From: Prorocentrum cordatum
Taxonomy: Eukaryota > Sar > Dinophyceae > Prorocentrales > Prorocentraceae
DNA: 50,000 nucleotides
Direction of reading: 5' to 3'
Assembly: GCA_963575745.1 (NCBI GenBank)
Contig: CAUYUJ010004726.1
Coordinates: 12,501 to 62,500 of the forward strand
The position numbers were made by a program, and so were the translations under genes. Under the pieces are notes generated by a model, which ran no database searches, had not been told where the DNA came from, and worked only from the letters and a program-made list of their open reading frames with translations. Every line of letters starts with the position of its first letter. Position 1 is the stretch's first letter. Of this stretch, positions 31,431 to 39,898 are shown in pieces.

Positions 31431-32404
31431 AAAACCATCTCTGAGTAGACTTGGTCGGGCGGCGGCGGTCCGAGGGCGTACTTTCGCTGTGGGGACCCCC
31501 AGGGGCCGCCCCGCGCGCGCGAACTAGAAATACTGTTAATACTGTTAACCAGTTACCGGAGATCTTAGCACGCCCTGGCCCGTTGGGCCGGCGAATTATG
31601 GGCGTTGACCGCGCTAGCGGGAATGCCTTCGCTCGCGGGGATGACACATGGTCTTGATAGTGCGGGCAAGCTGGCCCTTGCAAGGATCTCGAAGGAGCTC
31701 ATGGCTGCACGGCCAAACGAGTCGGAGGAGGCTGCTGAGTAGCCCATCCGACCTCGCTTTTCCTCCTGTTTGGACCCTGTGGTTGGTCGTACACGGTCAT
31801 GCTGTCGCTTTCGTTTCCAGGGGGATCTCCTCATGATCAGGCGGCTGCCAGGAACACGTGGAGGCATATGAGGAGGCGTAGAAGCTGGGAGAGGCGAAGG
31901 GGCAGGGACATAGGGCGGATGAGGATGTTGCTCCAGCACGTTGTACATTGTACGATTGTCCTTGGAAGACTTCCCGCTCGCGACACGGTTCTTTGAAGTG
32001 AGCATGCACTAGAGTCGCCTTGTGCCAGACGGCTGCGCACAAGAAATACGAGTATCTACATCATCGTCGTTGCTTTTGCTGCCGTGCGTCAGCACACTGG
32101 TGACCTTAATCGCATCACTCATCCTTTCCACCGCACCAGTGGCGTCCGTCGCACAGACGCACTTGCTGGGCTCGTGCCCATACATCCAGAGAGGACCTTG
32201 CACATGCAAACGCATCTAAGCGTAATTCTGAGCAGCGTAATGCATCAGCGCAGGGCCTATTGGAGCGACGGAAGCAAACAGGGTCGATTGAACCGACGTT
32301 CGCGCGTAAGGTGCCAAAATAAGGTCGCGCGTAGGCGTCCTCGTTTCAAATGTAGCGTGCCGCGCTGGCGGCCTGCGTAAGTCAGTCACCGCGTGAGATC
32401 GCTA
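31431..32404. other. Unassigned stretch
   Basis: Ordinary complexity, short ORFs only, no motif recognised. A stretch CGTCCTCGTTTCAAATG at 32335 weakly resembles the inverse of the composite element 3' module. Confidence 0.4.
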
Positions 32405-33007
32405 TACCACCTCCTTCGGTGGGGCTCCATTTGGGGCCACGAAACGTTGTACTGGGTGGGGGAGACGCATGCGGACTGCGCCACGGGGACCTTCGGTGGG
32501 GCTCCATATGGGGCCACGAAGCGCTGTACTGGGTGAGGGAGACGCATGCGGACTGCGCCACGGGGACCTTCGGCGGAGCCCCTTATGAGGCCACGAAACG
32601 CTGTATTGGGTGGGGGAGACGCATGTGGTACAAAAAACTGGGGCCTTAGGTGAACCTCCCTATGGGGCCACGAAGCGCTGTACTGGGTGGGGGAGACGCA
32701 TGTGTTACACACCACTGGGGCCTTAGGTGGCCCTCCCTATGGGGCCACGAAGCGTTCGTTGTACTGGGTGGGGGAGACGCATGTGATACACACCACTGGG
32801 GCCTTAGGTGGACGTCCCTCTGGGGCCACGAAGCGTGAGAGGAGGAGAGGAGGGAGGAGGAGGAAGAAGAGGAGAAGAGGAGGGAGGAGGAGGGAGGAGG
32901 AGGAGGAGAGGAGGAGAGGAGGGAGGAGGAGGAGGAGGAGGAGAGGAGGGAGGAGGAGGAGGGCTCTTCAAAACGAGGACCCAACAACACAGGCAGGTTG
33001 GGGAAAA
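32405..33007 (+). mobile_element. VNTR-composite element, copy 4 (5' module not found)
   Basis: Six array units of about 75-80 bp (32405-32838), a GGA-rich tract (32838-32960), the 3' module (CTTCAAAACGAGGACCCAAC, then AACACAGGCAGGTTGGGG) and an A run follow in the same order as in copies 1-3. Units share CTCCATATGGGGCCACGAAG, CGCTGTACTGGGTGGGGGAG and ACGCATG. No 5' module was found upstream, so the copy may be 5'-truncated. Confidence 0.7.
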
Positions 33008-33067
33008 AGTGCAGAGGGGCTCTCTCCGGGAGCGGCCCGAGACGCCATACGCTCGGGGGCCCCCAGA

Positions 33068-33262
33068 CAGGGTGGTGACCGCACCGTGTGGTGAGTCGGT
33101 GGGGATTTGGGGTCACCTGCACGTTTTGGGACTAACAGACGTCTCGGACGACTGGGGCCTCCGAGGTCCAAAACCGTGCGGTTGACGGAACCGTGCGGTG
33201 CGGTCTTTGGGGGAGTTTCGAGGTCACACCGCGCGGTCTGTCATCCGCACCGTTTCGCGCGA
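33068..33262 (+). repeat. Dispersed repeat R4, copy 1
   Basis: GTGACCGCACCGTGTGGTGA opens the copy, AAACCGTGCGGTTGACGG lies inside and CCGCACCGTTTCGCG closes it. A related segment of similar length is at 35625-35815. The ends are imperfect inverses of each other (CGGTGCGGTGAC pattern). Both copies follow a GGA-rich tract. Confidence 0.7.
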
Positions 33263-34156
33263 CTTCCACAATGCACGAGGGCTTCATCGTTTTCCGCCCT
33301 CGTGCTCCCTTTGGACCCTCGCCGCCTCGCCACGACTTCTCGCCTCCTCACATCAGCCTTCATGCTGTCCCCAAGGTTCCTCCCGCTCACCCAACTCCTT
33401 CCCTTCCCTTCTCCTCTGTCTGGGAGGGCCCCGGGGGGCTCTCCAGAGGACAGCACGCGACAGCCACGGGAACCCATCATGGGTCGCCTTACTTGCCTCC
33501 CCCCACTACCCCGCCCTTGTTCTCCTTTCCCCCTTACGTCCTTTTTCCTATTTTTTCCTCTGCTTGATCCCCTTCTCCTTCCTTTTTTTCCCTTTCCTTC
33601 TTCCGTTGTTCCCCCCTCTCCCCCTGCTTTGACTCCACGCCCTCTTTATCCTCCTTTTTTTTTCTCGCCTTTTTTCGTCCCTACTACTCGCCCGATTCTT
33701 CCTGACCTCTTCTCCTTCCCGCGACGCTTATTCCTTTTTTTTCCCATCCCCTCCCTTGTTCTTTCTCGCAAGTCGTGCCCACCTGCTCTGCAAGGTCGTG
33801 CCCGACAGGGTCTCCAGGCGGCCTCCTCCCTCCTGCTCTGTTCTCTTCCATGATCTCGCCTTCCGGTTTTCTCGTTCCTCCTCCCCTCGCGCGTGCCAGA
33901 AATTCTCAGAGTACCCCGACAAGGCGTCAAACGGACACGGGAATCAACGCAGTGCCCCCTGCTTGCTTGCAGCCTCCTCCTTGCCCTTCTCTTTCCCGCG
34001 AGTCCGGTCAACCTGTGCTGCAAGGTCGTGTCCGCCCCAAAACGGTCGAAGAGCCCCCCAAGACAAGCGGACCTCAAGAGTGCCCAGAGTTCGGTTCCAA
34101 GGTCGGGGTTCGTGGCAATGTCGGGCCCATCCTGACCGAGCTGCTCTGCTGACGGT
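33263..34156. other. Pyrimidine-rich unassigned stretch
   Basis: C/T-rich low complexity dominates 33380-33780. A 40-bp segment (CTGCAAGGTCGTGCCCG) near 33768 is nearly repeated at 33998. Frames are long because of base bias and show no motif. Confidence 0.45.
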
Positions 34157-34379
34157 TCGGGGGCCTGGCGGGGGCCCCCCGAGGCCGAACATTGCCGAAG
34201 ACCTCCCGCTCTTCGTTCTCTCACGACGCGAGGGGGTCAACCAAACTTCGTTCAAGATCGACCCCAGATTCAGGGGCCTGGCAGGGGCCCCCAGAGGCCG
34301 AACACTGCCGAAGACCTCCCGCTCTTCGTTCTCTCACGACGCGAGAGGGTTAACCACACTCCGTTCAAGATCGACCCCA
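34157..34379 (+). repeat. Two tandem units of about 115 bp
   Basis: Each unit has GGGGCCTGGCGGGGGCCCCC, GCCGAAGACCTCCCGCTCTT and GTTCAAGATCGACCCC, with few differences between units. Confidence 0.85.
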
Positions 34380-35207
34380 TGCCTCTCCTGGCGCCCGTCC
34401 TGGCCCGTTCCTCGAGCTGCGCCCCGCCACTGCGACGAACACCCCCAGACACGCCCAGCAGCCTCGATCCTGGGTCAGTCGATTTGAGAGGGAGCGAGGG
34501 CAGCCACGAGGGAGCGAATGCATTCGCGACTCGCGACTCGCGATTCGCGATTCCTCATCCTCATCCTCCTCGTCCTACTCCTGTCCCCCGCGGGGGTGGC
34601 CCGAGAGGGCGAAGCGCGAACATCTCTGCCTTTGGGGCAGGGGGGCGCGCCGCCGCCTCGACCTAGGCCTCCCAGATGGGGTTCGAGCAGCTGGGATCGG
34701 AGAATCGATCGCGCCGCATCGCCGATGCATCGCCCACGCGGCTCGATGTGGAGCCCAATTTTTTCCGCGCCGACGGTGCCGATGCACCGCCGACGTTGCC
34801 CAGTCATCGGCGATGCATCGGCGGTGCGGTGCGAGCCTCCGACCCCATCTTCCCGGACCCCCACCCCAGGAGACCTCTCAGGGCGCCAGAGACGGGGGCA
34901 CAGCAAACGGGGGTACGGGAAATGCCGATTTCCACGTTTGGCTATGCCCCCGTTCAGGGGGCCCTGGGCGCATCAAACGGAGGTACAGGAAACGGGGGGA
35001 GATATGGAAAAGCCGAAGCCCCCTTTCAGCTAAACCCCCGTTTACGAAGCCCCGAACCTCTCCACTCGATCCTGCAGCCTCGATCCTGCTTGGGCTCGCG
35101 GCTTCGACCGGCGGGCCCTCCCCCCCGGGAGGCCCGGCAGCTGCGCTCCCACAGGGCCGAGGCCGAGGTCGCCGCCGAGGACCGCGGCCTCCCGAGACCG
35201 GGGGGGC
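34380..35207. other. Unassigned stretch with short palindromes
   Basis: CGATGCATCG-type palindromes occur at about 34722 and 34811 with GCACCGCCGACG between. CGCGACTCGCGACTCGCGAT is a short tandem repeat at 34527. Segments with AAACGGGGGTACGGGAAA recur at 34908 and 34976. No gene was recognised. Confidence 0.4.
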
Positions 35208-35410
35208 GCTCCAGGAGGAGGAGGAGGAGGAGGAGGAGGAGGAGGAGGAGGAGGAGGAGGAGGAGGAGGAGGAGGAGGAGGAGGGGGGGAGGAGGAAGGA
35301 GGAGGAGGAGGAGGAGGAGGAGGAGGAGGAGGAGGAGGAGGACGGAGCGAGGAGGAGGAGCGCAGGAGGACGGAGGAGGAGGAGGACGGAGGAGGAGGAG
35401 GAGGAGGAGA
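35208..35410 (+). repeat. GGA microsatellite
   Basis: About 200 bp of AGGAGG repeats with scattered interruptions. Poly-Arg, poly-Glu, poly-Leu and poly-Pro frames here are artefacts. Confidence 0.97.
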
Positions 35411-35624
35411 AACGGGCCTGCCCTGAGGTCCCGCGCTACCCCCCAAAGGCAACGCTGCAACACACCACTCAGGAGGGAACAGAAACACACAGAGACACAG
35501 TTCATCGTCCCCAGGACCCTCACGGATCGATCGGGCTTGAAAAGTGTTGCAGAACGAGGGGGTTCGGGGTTTCGGTCGAGTCTTTGCGATGCTGCACATT
35601 TTTCTGTGGCGTCGGATCTCAGGG

Positions 35625-35815
35625 AGCGGTGCGGCGACCACACCGTGTAGTGAGTCAGAGGGGGCTTCACCTTTTGGGGACTTTGGCCGTTCTCCGACGA
35701 TGTCCCGGGCGGCCGGGGCCTCCCGAGTCCCCAAACCGTGCGGTGGGGCACCGTGCGGTGTGGTATTCGGCATCGCGGTCACCGCACGGTCCGTCACCGC
35801 ACCGTTTTGGGCACC
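35625..35815 (+). repeat. Dispersed repeat R4, copy 2
   Basis: Starts GCGGTGCGGCGACCACACCG and ends GGTCCGTCACCGCACCG. Alignable with 33068-33262 over the whole length, with several indels. The ends are inverse of each other. Confidence 0.7.
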
Positions 35816-35844
35816 CAGGCAATCAGGGCGGAAGGTGTTTGCCC

Positions 35845-35955
35845 GCTTTCGGCCTCCTCGCGGTCCTCAACAAGCCCTGGGACCGTCAGAGAACGGCTCA
35901 GGGATGAAAAGCCAGTCCAGGGGATAAGGTCCATACCTCTGGGGAGCCACGTTGT
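35845..35955 (+). repeat. Dispersed repeat R5, copy 1
   Basis: GCTTTCGGCCTCCTCGCGG, GCCCTGGGACCGTCAGAGAA and GCCAGTCCAGGGGATAAGG are matched in the same order at 48128-48240. Confidence 0.7.
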
Positions 35956-35969
35956 GAACACACAAGTCG

Positions 35970-36155
35970 GATGTCTGGAGATCCTCCTCCCCCTCCTTCT
36001 CCTCGTGCTCCTCCTCGTGCTCATCCTCCTCCTCATCCTTCTTCTCCTCCTCCTCGTTCTCCTTCTCCTGCTTCTTCCTCCTCCTCCTCTCTTTCTCTCT
36101 TCTCCTCCTCCTCCTCCTCCTCCTCCTCCTCCTCCTCCTCCTCCTCCATTCCTTT
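35970..36155 (+). repeat. TCC microsatellite
   Basis: Imperfect TCCTCC and CTTCTCC repeats, perfect over about 36100-36147. Confidence 0.95.
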
Positions 36156-36264
36156 TCCAAATAGTTCCTCCCTGTCGCACCCCGAGGTCAGTCGGAAGGG
36201 CGGGCCGGGCGTTTCGCCTGAGATCTCCTGACCACTAACGGGCCTGAAGCTTAGAAACTGGCAA

Positions 36265-36830
36265 CATCTTCACATATGGAGGGCGGGTCGCTTCCAAAAC
36301 ATTGCTCTCGCCCTAACGCCGCGCACATTCCGCACATTCGTTTTGAAATGTGTGCCAGAGTGTCACGGGCTGAGGGTGGGTCGTTTTCAAAATGTGGCGC
36401 TCGCTTGGGCGCCGCGCACATTCGTCTCAAAGATGTAAGAGTGCCACGGACTCAGGGCAGGTGGTTTTCAAGCTGTGGCCCTCGCCTGAACGCTACGCAC
36501 ATTCACTGTAAACATTTGCAATAGCTTCGTTGATTCAAGGCGAGTGGTTTTCAAACTATTGCTCCCGCCTGAGCGTCGCGCACACTCGTTGTAAACATTT
36601 GCAAGCTATTAACATATTGAGGGCGGCTCGTTTTCAAAATGTGGCTGCTCTCGCCTGAGCGTAGCGAAGATTCGTTGTAAGCATGTGGTGCAGGAGCTGC
36701 AGAGGATTGAGAGCGGCTCCTTTTTCAGAATGTGGCTCTCGCATGAGCGACGCGCATACTCGTGCAAAATTCGCAGGAGCGCAAGGAATCTGAGGGGGAT
36801 GGTGTTTCAAAATTATGGCTCTTCTCCCCC
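36265..36830 (+). repeat. Tandem array of about 85-bp units
   Basis: Seven diverged units share GGGCGGGTCGTTTTCAAAAT, GTGGCTCTCGCCTGAGCG, CCGCGCACATTCGTTGTAAA and CATTTGCAA. An eighth partial unit (GCGCCGCGCGCACCCATCTT) continues at about 37068, after a C-rich insertion. Confidence 0.85.
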
Positions 36831-37067
36831 ACACCCCCAACCGCCCACACACCTCACACCCCACACCTCCCCCTCCACCACCCCCCGCTCCCCTACTCAT
36901 CCCCCCCCCCACCCTCCCTCCCCACACCGCTCCCCCCTCCCCTTCCCCGTACCTACACCCGCATCTCCCTCCTCCCTCACCCCCCCCCCCCCCGCCCTCC
37001 TCCATTCCCACCGCCAGAACGCCCTCCCCTCCCGCCCACTCTGCTTCTTTCCCGCGCACCCTTGGCG
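36831..37067 (+). repeat. CCCACACC-rich tract interrupting the 85-bp array
   Basis: A pyrimidine-rich tract of 240 bp, mainly CCCCACACCTCC-like units and C runs, lies between the seventh and eighth array units. Confidence 0.75.
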
Positions 37068-37099
37068 CCGCGCGCACCCATCTTACACATTGGCAAGAG

Positions 37100-37685
37100 T
37101 TTCATGGAATGTCAGTGCTACCGTACCAGACATTGTATTTTGAAACGGTTCAGGGTCTCAGTTGCCTCGGCACGCCCGCTTTGACACGCAACACGTGCCA
37201 TATTCACAACGTCTGTGTGATGATGTTGTGTGTTGACTCAAGTTGTCGTCCCACATTTTGGCGAACGTTCGCGCCAGGTCCACGTTTTGAGTCTACGTGC
37301 TGAGCTCCGTATCAGCACGCTGCGGGTTGCGTGTTGCGTATCGGGGCGCGCCACAGTTCCGTTGATTCGCAGTGCTGATGTCCCAGGAACGGTGTTCTGC
37401 CACGTTCAATGATCGTCAATACGAAACCGTCATTTTGATATGTAGCGCTGAAGTCCCGAGACTGGTGTTTTGGCACGCTTCAGGATCTTCAAACGGTTGT
37501 CTTCCAACGGGGCACTTCCCTCAGTGGAAGTGAATCTTTGTAGGGGCCTATGAGGGATCTTGGAGGGAGAGGTTACTTCAATACTGTTGATGAGTCTGGG
37601 GTTTACATTGGTCCTCCTCCTCATCCTCGCCCTCCTCCTCTACCCTCTCCTGGCCGTCGTGCTCCTCCCCTGGTTCTCCTCCCTC
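37100..37685. other. Unassigned stretch
   Basis: Ordinary complexity with no credible ORF. CACGTTTTGAGTCTACG and repeated GTGCTGATGTCCC or GCGCTGAAGTCCC segments (about 37371 and 37445) suggest an old diverged repeat. Confidence 0.35.
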
Positions 37686-37748
37686 CTTTTTTCCCCTCTC
37701 CTCCTCCTCCTCCTCCTCCTCCTCCTCCTCCTCCTCCTCCTCATCATT

Positions 37749-37839
<91 letters not shown>

Positions 37840-37952
37840 GCGACCTCCACCTCCTCCTCGTCCTCCTCCTCCTCTTCCCTGTCGTTGTCCTCCTCCTTTT
37901 CCTCCTCTCGTCCTCGTCGTCGTCCCCCTTCGTTCTCCTCCTCCTCCATCTC
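37686..37952 (+). repeat. TCC and ATC microsatellite upstream of the LINE
   Basis: A CTCCTC run (37693-37742), about 29 ATC units (37752-37838) and another imperfect CTCCTC stretch lead directly into DinoSL. The CTC tract also resumes after the 3' end of the LINE. Confidence 0.95.
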
Positions 37953-37973
37953 CCGTAGCCATTTTGGCTCAAG
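37953..37973 (+). other. Genomic relic of the dinoflagellate spliced leader (DinoSL)
   Basis: The 21 bases starting CCGTAGCCATTTTGG and ending GGCTCAAG match the whole invariant part of DinoSL. Only the variable first base differs (C instead of T, A or G). The next bases are TTGGCACG and not the GTA splice donor that follows the leader in an SL RNA gene. The leader therefore looks already spliced onto a transcript that was then reverse-transcribed into the genome. Confidence 0.93.
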
Positions 37974-38519
37974 TTGGCACGTCGTCGCGAGCCCAGCGTG
38001 GATACCGCTAGCCCGCGGCCAGTTCCAACCTTTTTGCAGCCACACCCTGGGACGAGCTGCCGCCCATTCCTGCGTTTCACCCCGGCTATGCAGGCCGCCT
38101 TCCATATCACAGTGTGCCTCGTGAGCTACGCGCCGAGCATCCATATTCTCTCGAGCCCCGTGCCGAGTATCGTTATCCCTACATTCCTGCACCCCGCGCC
38201 TGAGCTCCCTGTTGCCGTTCCCCGCTCCCATATTCCGCTGGAAGTCGACGCCTTCGTTTCCCAGCAACAGCAGCAACAGCAACGCAGTGGCATCGGATGC
38301 AGTTTGGTAGGTGGTGCAGTTCTGAACAACTACGTGCCCGTCGAGTCGACACCATGTCCTCCAGTGAAGAACGTTCCACATTACGCAGTACTCCTCCTAC
38401 CAGCCGCCGCAGAAAGGGATCGTCGCCGAGAAAGAGAACGCCGCTAACCTTAACGCGCACATCGAGGTTCCCATGAACGCGAGGATAAAGGCCTCCGTGC
38501 ACCCGCCGCCCGTAATACA

Positions 38520-39898
38520 TTGGCCACCTACGGTGACAACGGCTTCTCCTCGCAGCCTGCTGAATCTCGATCGGGGAGAACATCGGGACAAGCAGCGCGA
38601 GCTGGCAGATCCTCAGCCCGTCATCCGCAGCCCTCCACCTTCGCCATGGACACTGGAGCAGAAGAACCGCATGTTCCCCATCACGCTGCTGCCGGCGCTG
38701 CTCCTCAACCACACCGAGATGGCGCCTGGTCTGAACCTCGTGTACAGCAGCCAGCCGCCGCACCTCGTCCCGATCCATTGGCAGGAGTTGCTGATCCTTG
38801 GCGCGAAGGAAGCGCAGCCTCTCATGCTCCTGCGGCGGCAGCACACGGCCATGGTCAACTTCCAACCGCTGGAGGAGCCGCCACCATCGGAGCCACCACC
38901 GCGCATCAAGATGAAGCCGTCCAAGCCACTCCACCTGCACCTGAGCTCGTTCGTCTCCTTGGACAAGACCCTGACCTGGACAAAGCACTACAATAACTCA
39001 TGCAAACACAAGTCGCACATGCAGCAAGTACCTTCCAAGCGCAAGCCAACCAGCTACTTAATCGATCCAGAGAAAGCTTGCGTCAACCTCTCGCACATCA
39101 AGTTCAAGCCACCGAACGCCGAGCCGACTCCCTTCATGATGTTGTTGCTAGAACCCGCCGCGAATAGGACAGACAAGCCGCAAACCAGCAACATATGTGG
39201 CAGCATGTCGACCAGGCGCGCGAGACGCTCGCGCTCGCTGAGGCGCAGGTGCCGATCGCGGACCTCGCCAGGGTCGCCGACTGGGACTGCGCGATCGACC
39301 CGACGATCTGCACCATCGGAGCCCAACGCCTCATCGCGCCTGGCCTGCTCCCCAACGACCTGCAGGAGTGGATCGCCTCCGCCAGCCTGGGCACGGACGC
39401 CGTCGAGCTACGTGGAGATGAGCCCTCGCGCCGCTTCACTCCCCAAGTCAAAGGAGATCTCGCCATCGCAGTTCCTCGGGCTCTTGCTCTCTCTCGAGCC
39501 CTTCGCGACGCCGCAGGGAAGTGGAAGCGAAGCACTCCAACAGATACCACGGTCGTGCCGGCTGACATCTACCTCAACCCCGACAAAGCCCCCAAGCAGA
39601 TTCGCACCGAGATCCGGCGCAAGAAATTCCCCCAGCTTCCCCAGCATCGCCATCCGCAAAAGGCCTGGAAAGGATTCCGCGCCAAGGGCGAGACCCACTG
39701 CAACGCCATGCCCGTCGTGCGCCTGGACGTCAAGGGCCCAGCCGACCCCGCCGTCCTGGAGTGGAACGAGAAGGCCTTCGAGCTCGCGCACTTCCGCGAC
39801 ATCGATCGCGGCGCCGTCCTCAATTCTTCCCAGGCGCTCTTCGCGGACACGGCTGAGGCCGCGGCTGGTTTAGCCGCCCCTGGGCTCCGTGGGGGCCA
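38520..39898 (+). pseudogene. LINE ORF1, low-complexity N-terminal part, two in-frame stops
   Basis: One frame carries an Ala-, Gln- and Pro-rich segment (for example HAAAGAAPQPHRDGAW), then a Gln/Arg-rich, coiled-coil-like segment, then a mixed domain (for example LIAPGLLPNDLQEWIASAS and TEIRRKKFPQLPQHRH). It is interrupted by TAA at 38994 and TAG near 39166. ORF1 proteins of LINEs bind the element RNA, but I see no clear RRM or CCHC zinc knuckle. An alternative start, ATG at 38354 in a good context (ACACCATG) and another frame, begins MSSSEERSTLRSTPPTSRR and may be the original N-terminus joined by a frameshift. A competing +1 frame is open for 466 codons but becomes Arg/Ser-rich, as expected of a shadow. 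Confidence 0.6.

Noticed and set aside
34676-35907. Frames of 240-364 codons with poly-Glu, poly-Arg or poly-Leu
   Set aside because: They span the GGA microsatellite, and flanking parts show no recognised features.
37578-38381. 267-codon minus-strand frame with poly-Asp
   Set aside because: It is antisense to the microsatellite and to the LINE leader.
38473-39873. 466-codon frame overlapping LINE ORF1
   Set aside because: Its second half is Arg/Ser/Pro-rich, typical of a shifted reading of the neighbouring coding frame. The first half cannot be excluded fully, but the Ala/Gln-rich frame fits LINE ORF1 better.
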